Shown: positions 1-7,005 of the stretch, piece after piece
Position numbering within the stretch: the first letter of the stretch is position 1
How the letters are laid out: the number at the start of each line of letters is the position of its first letter
Origin: Archaeoglobaceae archaeon
Lineage (GTDB): Archaea; Halobacteriota; Archaeoglobi; Archaeoglobales; Archaeoglobaceae
Direction of reading: 5' to 3'
Assembly (NCBI GenBank): GCA_025059545.1
Contig: JANXDJ010000019.1
Coordinates: forward strand, 1 to 20,261
Length of the DNA: 20,261 nucleotides
Notes under the pieces: model-generated
What the model saw: only the letters and a program-made list of their open reading frames with translations
What the model was told of the DNA's origin: nothing
Databases searched by the model: none
Position numbers and translations under genes: made by a program

Positions 1-163
1 ATTCCTCGAAGTCTCTTGCAACTTTTGCACCAGTCTTCTCTGCAATTTTCATTGTTTTGCTCTGATCCAGATCGTAAACGACTGAAATTGTAAATCCTGC
101 TCTTGGTAAAAGCTCTGATAAAAAGCTTCCAATCGCTCCACAGCCGATTATTCCGAGGAGCAT
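1..163 (-). CDS. nadX: Aspartate dehydrogenase, N-terminal part (cut by window edge)
   Basis: Only the first 54 codons are present; the frame stays open to the left edge. The N-terminus reads MLLGIIGCGAIGSFLSELL, a GxGxxG dinucleotide-binding loop at residues 7-12, followed by a beta strand ending in VVYDLD with an acidic residue that would bind the adenosine ribose. By itself this is a generic Rossmann start. The specific call rests on context: the frame overlaps the end of nadA by 16 bases. NadX oxidises L-aspartate to iminoaspartate with NAD(P), the substrate that NadA condenses with dihydroxyacetone phosphate, and it replaces the NadB oxidase in Archaeoglobus and Thermotoga. The ATG at 163 is the only plausible start seen. 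The catalytic domain is outside the window, so the identification is family-level knowledge plus inference. Confidence 0.8.
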   Translation of the reverse strand, partial: MLLGIIGCGAIGSFLSELLPRAGFTISVVYDLDQSKTMKIAEKTGAKVARDFEE

Positions 164-1047
164 AAAAATCCACTCTTTATAGATTTTCTCGCTCTTTCAG
201 CAATTTCTTCAGAAACCTTTACGGTTAATCCACCATTAACTAAGGCATTGTATACTTTTTCCAGAGTTATAGCTTTCATTTCCTTACAAACAACATCTCT
301 CACTGGTAATATCTTTTTTTCAGGATTTTCAATCTGCATTCTGTGAATCAAACCTACTTCTGTCCCAACTGCGATCGTATCAGCATTAGACTTCTTTACA
401 AATTTCAACATCTGACTTGTGGATCCTATGAAATCTGCTTTTTCTTGGACTTCTGGTCTGCATTCTGGGTGAGCAAGAACTACTACATCTTTGTATTTTT
501 CTCTTATCCTAATAATATCCTCAACTGTGATTTGAGCGTGAACGTAACATTCACTATTTTCTGGAATTGGTATCACTCTTTTTTTAGTCATTCGTGAAAC
601 ATAATGCGCCAGATTTTTGTCTGGTCCAAGAAAAACAAAATCAGAATCAATACTCTTAACAACCTTCAGAGCGTTCGCAGAAGTGCAACAGAAATCCGCT
701 TCCGCCTTTACTTCTGCTAAACTGTTGACATAAGCGACGAAAGGAATTTTTTTATTAACCATTTTCACATCCTCGGCAGTTAGAGAATCGGCCAGAGGGC
801 AGGTAGTAAAACATGGAAGCACGACCACTTTTTCAGGATTGAGAATTGAGGCTGTTTCAGCCATAAAACTAACTCCACAGAAAATTATTTTATCAGAATC
901 ACATTTCTCTGCCTTTAGAGACAATTCGAGACTATCCCCAACGAAATCTGCAACTTTCTGGACTTCAGGAAGTTGGTAGTAATGCGCTAAGATTACTGCT
1001 CCAGTTTTCTCTTTTATCTTTGTTATCTCTCCGATCAACCCATTCAT
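148..1047 (-). CDS. nadA: Quinolinate synthase NadA
   Basis: 299 residues, the usual length for archaeal and Thermotoga NadA. It condenses iminoaspartate with dihydroxyacetone phosphate to make quinolinate for NAD, using an oxygen-sensitive [4Fe-4S] cluster in the cytoplasm. Seen: AHYYQLPEVQ (21-30), VGDSLELS (36-43), FCGVSFMAETASIL (56-69), and the three cluster cysteines at the expected spacing, C83 (in TTCPLADS), C167 (in SECYVH) and C254 (in VVCKEMK). The motif around C83 is unusual: most relatives have AGCxMAD, here TTCPLAD. The C167 motif also lacks the usual GYC. The ATG at 1047 lies about 27 bases from a TATA-like box, with a 14-base palindrome in between, and no ribosome binding site is visible, so the message is probably leaderless. 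The gene is followed by overlapping nadX. Confidence 0.95.
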   Translation of the reverse strand: MNGLIGEITKIKEKTGAVILAHYYQLPEVQKVADFVGDSLELSLKAEKCDSDKIIFCGVSFMAETASILNPEKVVVLPCFTTCPLADSLTAEDVKMVNKKIPFVAYVNSLAEVKAEADFCCTSANALKVVKSIDSDFVFLGPDKNLAHYVSRMTKKRVIPIPENSECYVHAQITVEDIIRIREKYKDVVVLAHPECRPEVQEKADFIGSTSQMLKFVKKSNADTIAVGTEVGLIHRMQIENPEKKILPVRDVVCKEMKAITLEKVYNALVNGGLTVKVSEEIAERARKSIKSGFLCSSE

Positions 1048-1054
1048 CAGGTGC

Positions 1055-1068
1055 CGAACGATCGTTCG
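1055..1068. promoter_or_regulatory. Perfect palindrome in the nadA promoter, candidate operator
   Basis: CGAACGATCGTTCG is fully self-complementary over 14 bases. It lies between the TATA-like box (1071-1078) and the nadA start codon (1047), where archaeal repressors commonly block RNA polymerase. The binding protein is not identifiable from the window. Confidence 0.45.
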
Positions 1069-1070
1069 AA

Positions 1071-1078
1071 TTTTAAAA
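1071..1078 (-). promoter_or_regulatory. TATA-like box of nadA
   Basis: TTTTAAAA is centred about 27 bases upstream of the nadA start codon on the minus strand, matching archaeal promoter geometry for a leaderless transcript. Confidence 0.5.
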
Positions 1079-1122
1079 CTTTCGGGCTGATCGAGTTATG
1101 TTTAGAAAATATCTAACTTCTC

Positions 1123-1899
1123 TTAATAAATCGACAGTTCGATGCCAAATTTCTCAGCAAAATCGTAGCCATTCTCCCATCTTTGCTCTGAGTCTACTCT
1201 GAGAACTGCAAAATTTGCAAGTCCATAAGGATTTGCACATGAGCCAAGAGTGATAACCATTCCTCTTTGCTCAACCTTTAGAACTTTATAGGGCTCATGT
1301 GCTCTAACCACAAGCCTTACTCCTAGCTTTTCGAAAAGATTTCTCGTAGCCTTTTTTCCAAAGAAGAACATAACACCTCTTTTGAAGTTCTCTCCACACT
1401 CCTCTCTTTCCCAAGGATCATTCCAGAGCATTTCAAGAGCCAGATCCTCATTGGGATTCCTTATTCTGCTAAGATCACTTCTGCAAGGCACACCACCATG
1501 AACCAACCAGATCTCACCGTTTAAGACCGCTGAGCATGGCATTTTTTCCCATAGCTCCACGAGAGAACGATAAATCTCTTCTCCCTCATCATACTGACTC
1601 AACTGCCATGGCAGTTCATGAGGGAAAACGTCCTCTGTCTCATGATTTCCCCTTAGAAGCACCGCCTTGTCTTCTAAGAACATCCTCAAAATTCTCTCAT
1701 AAACTTCCAGAGGTTCATCGCCACGATCAGCGTAATCACCAAGAAAGATAGCTTTTCCTCTGATGTTTTCTTCAATTAAATCTAAAGCTTCAAGATCTGC
1801 ATGAACATCGCCAATGATCGTGCACTTCTTATCGTTCAACTCGATCATCTTCCCATTCATCAACTTCTTCGCTTCGTCGATCAATTCGAGTAGATCCAT
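1123..1899 (-). CDS. PPP-family serine/threonine protein phosphatase
   Basis: 258 residues. All metal-binding motifs of the PP1/PP2A-type (PPP) phosphatases are present in order: GDVHAD (30-35), GDYADRG (54-60), RGNHE (83-87), HGG (134-136), WNDP (159-162), RGVMFFFG (174-181) and RAHE (199-202). The last four distinguish PPP phosphatases from generic metallophosphoesterases. The enzyme should remove phosphate from serine or threonine with a two-metal centre in the cytoplasm. It is somewhat shorter than eukaryotic PP1 catalytic cores, as is usual in archaea. The third residue after GDVH is alanine-aspartate rather than glycine-glutamine/asparagine, a small deviation. The ATG at 1899 is 23-29 bases from the AT box shared with pyrB, implying a leaderless message. 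The downstream nadA has its own promoter. Targets are unknown. Confidence 0.9.
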   Translation of the reverse strand: MDLLELIDEAKKLMNGKMIELNDKKCTIIGDVHADLEALDLIEENIRGKAIFLGDYADRGDEPLEVYERILRMFLEDKAVLLRGNHETEDVFPHELPWQLSQYDEGEEIYRSLVELWEKMPCSAVLNGEIWLVHGGVPCRSDLSRIRNPNEDLALEMLWNDPWEREECGENFKRGVMFFFGKKATRNLFEKLGVRLVVRAHEPYKVLKVEQRGMVITLGSCANPYGLANFAVLRVDSEQRWENGYDFAEKFGIELSIY

Positions 1900-1919
1900 G
1901 TCGCAACTTAAGCATCAAT

Positions 1920-1929
1920 CCTTAAATAC
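1920..1929. promoter_or_regulatory. AT box usable as a TATA element in both directions
   Basis: The stretch CTTAAATACC reads CTTAAATA forward and TATTTAAG backward. It is roughly equidistant from the pyrB start (1952, about 26 bases) and the phosphatase start (1899, about 26 bases). No second comparable box is seen in the 50-base intergene. Confidence 0.45.
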
Positions 1930-1951
1930 CTTTTACTACAAATGAGAGGTG

Positions 1952-2848
1952 ATGAAACATTTGATCTCGATCGAGGATCTTAAAAAAGGAGACATACTAA
2001 AAATTTTAGATAAAGCTGAAGAATTTGAAGACGTCGCACTTGGAATAAGAAAATGTAGGATTCTTGAAGGCAAGATCCTCGCAAATCTATTTTTCGAACC
2101 TTCGACAAGAACAAGGATCAGCTTTGAAAGTGCCATGAAAAGGCTTGGTGGAGATGTTGTGAACGTTTCTGCACAGGAAGCGAGCAGTATGGCTAAAGGC
2201 GAGACACTTGCAGACACAATAAGGGTTGTTTCGAATTATTGCGATGCAATAGTCATTCGACATTATCTCGAGGGAGCAGCAAGATTCGCTGCGGAAAATT
2301 CTACTGTTCCTGTGATCAACGCTGGCGATGGAGCGGGACAGCATCCGACTCAGACTCTACTGGACCTATACACGATAAAAAAGGAATGTAGAAGGCTTGA
2401 AGGACTTTCAGTAGCTCTTGTTGGTGATCTAAAATATTCGAGGACCATACATTCCCTAATAAAAGCTTTGACACTTTTTAATTCGGAAATCTACCTCGTA
2501 AGTCCGGAGATCCTAAGTTTGCCTGATGAATTCCTTGAAGAGTTGGATGGAAATTTTCAGAAGGCAAGACTCGAAGAGATAATAGACGAGGTTGACGTCT
2601 TATACGTAACTAGGATCCAAAAGGAGAGATTTCTTGATGAAGAGGAATATAAAAAAGTTGCTGGGAGTTATAGGATCACGATGGGTATAGTTGAAAAAAT
2701 GAAGGGTGATGCAATAATTCTTCATCCGCTTCCCAGAGTTGATGAGATCGACGTTGGAGTTGATAAAACGAGACAAGCGAGGTATTTCAAGCAAGCCTTC
2801 TATGGAGTGCCAGTGAGGATGGCTATACTCTCAGAGGTGATGCAATGA
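1952..2848 (+). CDS. pyrB: Aspartate carbamoyltransferase, catalytic chain
   Basis: About 298 residues, normal for PyrB. It transfers the carbamoyl group of carbamoyl phosphate to aspartate, the first committed step of pyrimidine synthesis. Seen: FFEPSTRTRISFESAMKRLG near residues 48-67 (carbamoyl-phosphate loop STRTR), GDGAGQHPTQTLLDLYTI (the HPTQ motif), GDLKYSRTIHSL, YVTRIQKERF and ILHPLPRVDEI (HPLPR). These distinguish it from ornithine carbamoyltransferase. The start is ATG at 1952 or the in-frame GTG just before it at 1949; both fit a leaderless transcript from the box at 1920-1929, and the GAGGTG sequence overlaps the start too closely to act as a normal ribosome binding site. The stop overlaps the pyrI start by four bases (ATGA), so the two chains are translationally coupled. 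Confidence 0.97.
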   Translation: MKHLISIEDLKKGDILKILDKAEEFEDVALGIRKCRILEGKILANLFFEPSTRTRISFESAMKRLGGDVVNVSAQEASSMAKGETLADTIRVVSNYCDAIVIRHYLEGAARFAAENSTVPVINAGDGAGQHPTQTLLDLYTIKKECRRLEGLSVALVGDLKYSRTIHSLIKALTLFNSEIYLVSPEILSLPDEFLEELDGNFQKARLEEIIDEVDVLYVTRIQKERFLDEEEYKKVAGSYRITMGIVEKMKGDAIILHPLPRVDEIDVGVDKTRQARYFKQAFYGVPVRMAILSEVMQ

Positions 2849-3309
2849 AGGAGAGAGAACTGGTTGTGAGCAAGATCAGAGAGGGGACTGTGATCGATCA
2901 TATTACAGCAGGAAAGGCTATTCTCGTGCTGAAAATACTAGGGATTGATGAGAAAAGAAAAGAGACTGTCTCAATGGCTTTGAATGTTCCGAGCAAAAAA
3001 ATGGGGACTAAGGATATTGTAAAAGTTGAGGGACTTTTTATAAAAGAGGAAGAACTGAATAAAATTGCCTTAATAGCGCCAAATGCGACGATAAACCTTA
3101 TAAGAGATTACGAGATAGAAAAGAAGTTTAAAGTAAAGCTTCCTGAAGTTGTAAAAGGCATTCTGAGATGTCCTAATCGGATGTGCATCTCGAATAGCAA
3201 AGAACCGATTTCATCGATCTTCTACGTTAAAGCTGAAGGTAACGAGGTTTTCGCAAAATGCCACTATTGTGGAAGAAGAATTAAAGAACTGGCGGATTAT
3301 CTGATTTAG
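2845..3309 (+). CDS. pyrI: Aspartate carbamoyltransferase, regulatory chain
   Basis: 154 residues, the normal PyrI length. The N-terminal nucleotide-binding domain shows the conserved [15 protein letters not shown] stretch (11-25), with D18, H19 and K24 in the region that contacts allosteric nucleotides. The C-terminal zinc domain has the expected four cysteines, C109 and C114, then C139 and C142, which hold the chain to PyrB. PyrI makes the holoenzyme sensitive to CTP/ATP. The ATG overlaps the pyrB stop and follows GAGGTGA at 2834-2840. dtdA begins two bases after its stop. Confidence 0.97.
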   Translation: MKERELVVSKIREGTVIDHITAGKAILVLKILGIDEKRKETVSMALNVPSKKMGTKDIVKVEGLFIKEEELNKIALIAPNATINLIRDYEIEKKFKVKLPEVVKGILRCPNRMCISNSKEPISSIFYVKAEGNEVFAKCHYCGRRIKELADYLI

Positions 3310-3311
3310 CC

Positions 3312-4133
3312 ATGAAACTCGTCGTCTGTTCAACAAAAGATTCCGCTTCGCTGAACATAATGTCCCATCTGTTGACTATGGATTGTTTCGAAAAAAAGAA
3401 TCTTGGAGACTTTGTTTTCCATATTGGAGATCGCTTTGCAATAGTTGAAGTAGAAGAAAAGCTTATATATGCCGATAAGATCGACGATCGACTTTCGAGA
3501 GTTTTCGAATTTGATGAAATTCTCTTCGCGTCAAGGCACAGCAGTAAAGATGGTAGGAAGATCCTTACAACTCATGTTTCAGGAAATGTTGGTGAGAATA
3601 CATATGGTGGATTGCCCAAAAGCTTTGCAAAGCCTTCTCCCATTACGATGAAGAATTACGTCTTAGCTTTAAAAGAAAGGCTAAAAAGAGCTCCAGAATT
3701 TGAATTCACCTTAGAAGCAACTCATCATGGACCTTCAGAGATCTCAAAACCCTCCGCATTCTACGAAATCGGTTCAACAGAGGTGGAGTGGGAAGACGGT
3801 TTGGCGGGAGAAATAGTTGCGGAAGCCATTTTTGAGGCTATCAAAGATACAAGAAAGGACTGGAAGGTAGCTATTGGCATTGGTGGAACTCATTATGTTC
3901 CAAGACAGACAGAAATTATTCTCGACACCATTTTCACTTTTGGACATAACTTTGCAAAATACACATTTGAAAAGCTAAATGTCGAGATCATTCAGAAATC
4001 CATAGAAGTTAGTGATGCGAAATATCTGATCTATGACGACAAATCTACAATATCTCAGATCAAAAACCTTTTCAATGAGCTAAAAGGTGTGGAAATTCTG
4101 AAAGCTAAGGAAGCAAAAAAGTTCAGATTGTAA
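3312..4133 (+). CDS. dtdA: D-aminoacyl-tRNA deacylase, archaeal DTD2 type
   Basis: 273 residues, matching the archaeal/plant DTD2 (GEK1) family, unrelated to bacterial DTD1. It hydrolyses D-amino acids, and aldehyde-modified D-amino acids, from tRNA. Seen: FASRHSSKDGRKILTTHVSGN region (72-92), EATHHGP (135-141), EIGSTEVEW (152-160), GIGGTHYVPRQTE (189-201) and GH at 211-212; the repeated histidines H88, H138/H139 and H194 are characteristic. The gene starts two bases after pyrI and so is probably the third gene of the pyr operon; the ribosome binding site is weak, suggesting coupling. It ends two bases from the convergent AIM24-family gene. Family assignment is strong; the link to pyrimidine synthesis is only positional. 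Confidence 0.93.
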   Translation: MKLVVCSTKDSASLNIMSHLLTMDCFEKKNLGDFVFHIGDRFAIVEVEEKLIYADKIDDRLSRVFEFDEILFASRHSSKDGRKILTTHVSGNVGENTYGGLPKSFAKPSPITMKNYVLALKERLKRAPEFEFTLEATHHGPSEISKPSAFYEIGSTEVEWEDGLAGEIVAEAIFEAIKDTRKDWKVAIGIGGTHYVPRQTEIILDTIFTFGHNFAKYTFEKLNVEIIQKSIEVSDAKYLIYDDKSTISQIKNLFNELKGVEILKAKEAKKFRL

Positions 4134-4135
4134 AC

Positions 4136-4795
4136 TTAACGTCTCTGCGGTAGAAGCGAAGATAGCCAGCCTATGTATTCCGCTATAGATCTTGTCTGAA
4201 TCCAGACTCTACCTTTTCCATTGAACTCTGCAATAATTCCTTCTCCACTTAGGATCGTTGCCTTTAAACTTCCAGCTTTTCTAATTTTGAAATCCAAAGT
4301 CTCTTCGAATGCAACAATGTGTCCAGTGTCTACGGAGAGCGAACCATCGACTTTTATTTCTTCAATACCTCCAAAGGATGAAAGGAATAGATCCCCATTT
4401 CCTTCGAGCTTGAGCAAGAACAGCCCCTCACCTGCAAAGAAAGTCCTAGCTCCTCCCCATTTTATATCAATGTTTATCTCTGGTGAAGATGCTAAGAAAG
4501 CTCCGCTTTGGGCATATATTCTTCCAGAAAGAGGTATATGTGTAATATCTCCATTGTAACTTGGTGACAAGCCCAAAAGACCTTTGCCTCTTGAAATGAA
4601 TCTGTTCACGAGAAAAGATTCTCCACCGAGAAAACTCCTTTTTAGTCCACCGAAAACTCCACCTTTCATTTCAGGAGATATTTCAACGTTTCGCATGTAA
4701 ACCATTGCTCCAGATTCAGCGAGAACTTCCTCGTTGTTCTCAAGTTCAAGCTCAAGAAGGCTGTAGCTCGGTCTTGACAAAATTCTGTGCTTCAT
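4136..4795 (-). CDS. AIM24 / TIGR00266 family protein
   Basis: 219 residues. The sequence has the signature of this beta-rich trimeric family: LAESGAMVYM (25-34), a glycine-rich GGVFGGLKRSFLGGESFLVNRF segment (45-66), and IYAQSGAFLASSPEI (93-107) followed by GEGLFLLKLEGNGDLFLSSFGG (122-143). The biochemical function is not established; the yeast relative AIM24 is a mitochondrial inner-membrane protein involved in complex assembly. No transmembrane helix or signal peptide is visible. It is transcribed alone, convergent with dtdA, from its own TATA-like box. Confidence 0.9.
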   Translation of the reverse strand: MKHRILSRPSYSLLELELENNEEVLAESGAMVYMRNVEISPEMKGGVFGGLKRSFLGGESFLVNRFISRGKGLLGLSPSYNGDITHIPLSGRIYAQSGAFLASSPEINIDIKWGGARTFFAGEGLFLLKLEGNGDLFLSSFGGIEEIKVDGSLSVDTGHIVAFEETLDFKIRKAGSLKATILSGEGIIAEFNGKGRVWIQTRSIAEYIGWLSSLLPQRR

Positions 4796-4812
4796 AACTA
4801 AAAGTGGAGTAA

Positions 4813-4824
4813 ATTTTAATAAAT
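4813..4824 (-). promoter_or_regulatory. TATA-like box of the AIM24-family gene
   Basis: ATTTATTAAAAT on the minus strand is centred about 23 bases from the start codon at 4795. It fits a leaderless transcript. Confidence 0.45.
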
Positions 4825-4843
4825 TTTTCTTAGCTTTACTTCT

Positions 4844-4857
4844 GAAAAATTTAAAAA
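4844..4857 (+). promoter_or_regulatory. BRE and TATA-like box of the ADP-ribosylglycohydrolase gene
   Basis: GAAAAA (a TFB-recognition-like purine run) is followed directly by TTTAAAAA, centred about 25 bases before the GTG at 4878. Confidence 0.55.
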
Positions 4858-4877
4858 GTTATTCTGATGCTTTAACT

Positions 4878-5795
4878 GTGGTTGAAAAATTTGAGGGTTG
4901 TATTCTTGGACTTGCAATAGGAGATGCACTTGGAATGCCCGCTGAAGAAATGAGTAGGGATAAGATAAAAGAGATTTTTGGTGAAATTCGAGAATTTATT
5001 CCCTCCCCTTATGGAGACCTTAAAGCGGGACAATGGACAGATGATACTGAACAGATGATCCTCCTTGCAGAATCAATACTCGAGACAGTTTATTTTAATC
5101 CATCAAATTTCGCTGAAAAGCTTAAAAACTGGTATTTAGGTGGTGGGAGAAGAGTAGGTCCAACTACAAGGATTGCGGTTATAAATCTACTCCGAGGAGC
5201 TACATGGCAAGATTCAGGGATAATATCTGACACATGTGGCTCTGCAATGCGGGTTGCACCAATTGGGCTTGTTTACCACTTCAACCTGAACCTCGTAGAG
5301 AATTATGCGGAAATATCTTCAAGCATAACTCATAAGGGTTCTACAGCAATTGGTGGCGCTATAGCGGTTGCGATAGCTATTGCATGCAAGGTTCTTGATT
5401 TCAGCGATGAAGAAATGCTCGAAGAAGTCGTTAAGAGGGTAGAAAAGCAAGACCAGCTACTTGCAGACAAAATAAGGTTTGCTTATGAGATCAGAGATAG
5501 AGAACTTGACTACGCAGTTGAAAAACTTGGAAATTCAATCTCAGCCCTCGATGCGGTTCCAATGAGTTTCTACTGCGTCTTCTCATCCAAGGATTTTGAG
5601 AGAGCGGTAATTAAGTCTGCAAACTGTGGAGGAGACACTGATTCGATTTCTGCAATAACTGGTGCAATAAAAGGTGCTGAAGGGGTTGATAATATTCCTA
5701 ATAGATTTATAGAAGGTTTGGAGGATTCAGACTTTCTTATAGAGCTTGCTAACAGACTTTATGAACTCCATGAGAGAATAGTAAAGATAATTTAG
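4878..5795 (+). CDS. ADP-ribosylglycohydrolase (DraG/ARH-like)
   Basis: 305 residues, normal for the family. These all-helical, Mg-dependent enzymes remove ADP-ribose from proteins or small acceptors. Seen: GLAIGDALGMPAE (11-23), the first metal motif WTDDTEQM (53-60), GSAMRVAPIG (121-130), THKGSTAIGG (151-160) and the second metal motif GGDTDS (251-256), with D253 and D255 as ligands. The start is GTG at 4878; the TATA-like box 25 bases upstream indicates a leaderless message, and no better start exists. A PurP-like gene follows after 20 bases. No ADP-ribosyltransferase (DraT) gene is in the window, so the substrate is unknown; nitrogenase reductase is unlikely from this context. Confidence 0.92.
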   Translation: MVEKFEGCILGLAIGDALGMPAEEMSRDKIKEIFGEIREFIPSPYGDLKAGQWTDDTEQMILLAESILETVYFNPSNFAEKLKNWYLGGGRRVGPTTRIAVINLLRGATWQDSGIISDTCGSAMRVAPIGLVYHFNLNLVENYAEISSSITHKGSTAIGGAIAVAIAIACKVLDFSDEEMLEEVVKRVEKQDQLLADKIRFAYEIRDRELDYAVEKLGNSISALDAVPMSFYCVFSSKDFERAVIKSANCGGDTDSISAITGAIKGAEGVDNIPNRFIEGLEDSDFLIELANRLYELHERIVKII

Positions 5796-5815
5796 CGATA
5801 GGTTTAAACTAAATC

Positions 5816-6925
5816 ATGAGAGGAGTTTTCGAGGACTATAAGGACTTAACCATTGGAATCTTTGGCTCGCATTCTGCAAAAGAGATCGGAATGTCTGCAA
5901 AGGCTTGGGGGTTTAAAACTGTGATCGTTGTGCAAAAAGGTCGTGATAGGCTATACACGAAGTTCAATAAACATCTTTATGATCACATAATTTTCCTTAA
6001 CTCTTTTAAAGATCTGTTAAATGAGGAAGTCCAGGAGAAGCTTATAGAACTTAACACCATCATGATCCCGAACAGAAGCTTTGCAGTTTACGTAGGCTAC
6101 GAGGGTATTGAGAAGGAGTTTAGAGTTCCTATATATGGCAACAGATTTCTGCTAAGAGCGGAGGAGAGAAATGAAGTAAAGAATCAGTATTACTTGCTCG
6201 AAAAAGCCAAAATAAGGCTTCCAAAAGATTTTAAGTCACCAGAAGAGATCGACAGGCTTGTCATCGTAAAGGTTCAACAGGCAAAGAACCCTCTTGAAAG
6301 ATCCTTTTTCTACGCAGTTTCTCCGGGAGACTATTACAGACAGGCTGAAGAACTTTTAAAGGCAGGAATTATCAATGAGGAGGGTTTAAAAAAGGCAAGA
6401 ATCGAGGAGTTTGTTTTAGGAGCGAGATTCAACGCAAACTTCCACAGCTATGCCCTCAAGGATGTTTTTGGTAATTTCGACTTCGTTGGATTCAGCGATC
6501 GCAGACAAGTCAATTTGGAAGGTATTTTGAATTTGCCCGCAAGAGAACAGCTTAAGATCGATGTGCCCGTAAGAAATGAGGAGATAGGACATTTTGGAGT
6601 CACAATGCGGGAGAGTAAGCAAGAAGTTGTTTATGATTATGCGGAGAAACTAATAGCCACTTGCATTGAAGAGTTTCCGCCGGGAATAATAGGGTTGTTT
6701 GGGCTTCAAGGAGCAATGGCTTACTCACCAAAGGATGAGCTTGAGTTTGTAGTCTTTGATGTCTCATTTAGAGTTCCCGGAGACCCAGCAATGGGTCCAA
6801 CTTCACCAGAAATGAGGAATTTGACTCTAAAGCATGGAGTTAAGATCGAAGATCCGCTTGATTTAACAATGATGGAAATAAAAAAGGCGATGGAACTCGA
6901 AAGGCTGGATGAAATCGTAACTTAG
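5816..6925 (+). CDS. PurP-like ATP-grasp protein (formate-AICAR ligase family paralogue)
   Basis: 369 residues, close to PurP length (about 360). PurP forms FAICAR from AICAR, formate and ATP in archaeal purine synthesis. Seen: the N-terminal domain start IGIFGSHSAKEIGMSAKAWGF (13-33), with the GSHSA motif that binds substrate in PurP, IPNRSFAVYVGY (84-95), IYGNRFLLRAEER (106-118), GARFNANFH (202-210) and the C-terminal FVVFDVSFRVPGDPAMGP (311-328). Two places diverge from true PurP as I know it. The glycine-rich ATP loop (usually RGGRGYF) is KNPLERSFFY at 157-166. The metal/ATP segment FExSARIxAGTN is FDVSFRVPGDPA. It may therefore be the second, functionally uncharacterised PurP subgroup rather than the purine enzyme. 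It lies 20 bases after the ADP-ribosylglycohydrolase gene and is probably cotranscribed with it. Confidence 0.8.
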   Translation: MRGVFEDYKDLTIGIFGSHSAKEIGMSAKAWGFKTVIVVQKGRDRLYTKFNKHLYDHIIFLNSFKDLLNEEVQEKLIELNTIMIPNRSFAVYVGYEGIEKEFRVPIYGNRFLLRAEERNEVKNQYYLLEKAKIRLPKDFKSPEEIDRLVIVKVQQAKNPLERSFFYAVSPGDYYRQAEELLKAGIINEEGLKKARIEEFVLGARFNANFHSYALKDVFGNFDFVGFSDRRQVNLEGILNLPAREQLKIDVPVRNEEIGHFGVTMRESKQEVVYDYAEKLIATCIEEFPPGIIGLFGLQGAMAYSPKDELEFVVFDVSFRVPGDPAMGPTSPEMRNLTLKHGVKIEDPLDLTMMEIKKAMELERLDEIVT

Positions 6926-6966
6926 TCTAAAAAATATGTAAAATTTCTTAAAGTAAAAAAGAAAGA

Positions 6967-6980
6967 TTAATAAATTTAAG
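6967..6980 (+). promoter_or_regulatory. TATA-like region of the stand-alone 3-hydroxyacyl-CoA dehydrogenase gene
   Basis: TTAATAAATTTAAG lies 26-39 bases before the ATG at 7006. Transcription would begin near 7000, downstream of the alternative GTG starts at 6994 and 6997, which favours the ATG. Confidence 0.45.
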
Positions 6981-7005
6981 TTCCTATGCCGAAGTGGTGA
7001 TAAAA

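Noticed and set aside
6926..7005. Possible RNA gene or riboswitch in the gap before the dehydrogenase gene
   Set aside because: Only an AT-rich promoter region and ribosome binding site are seen; no stable hairpin or conserved RNA motif.
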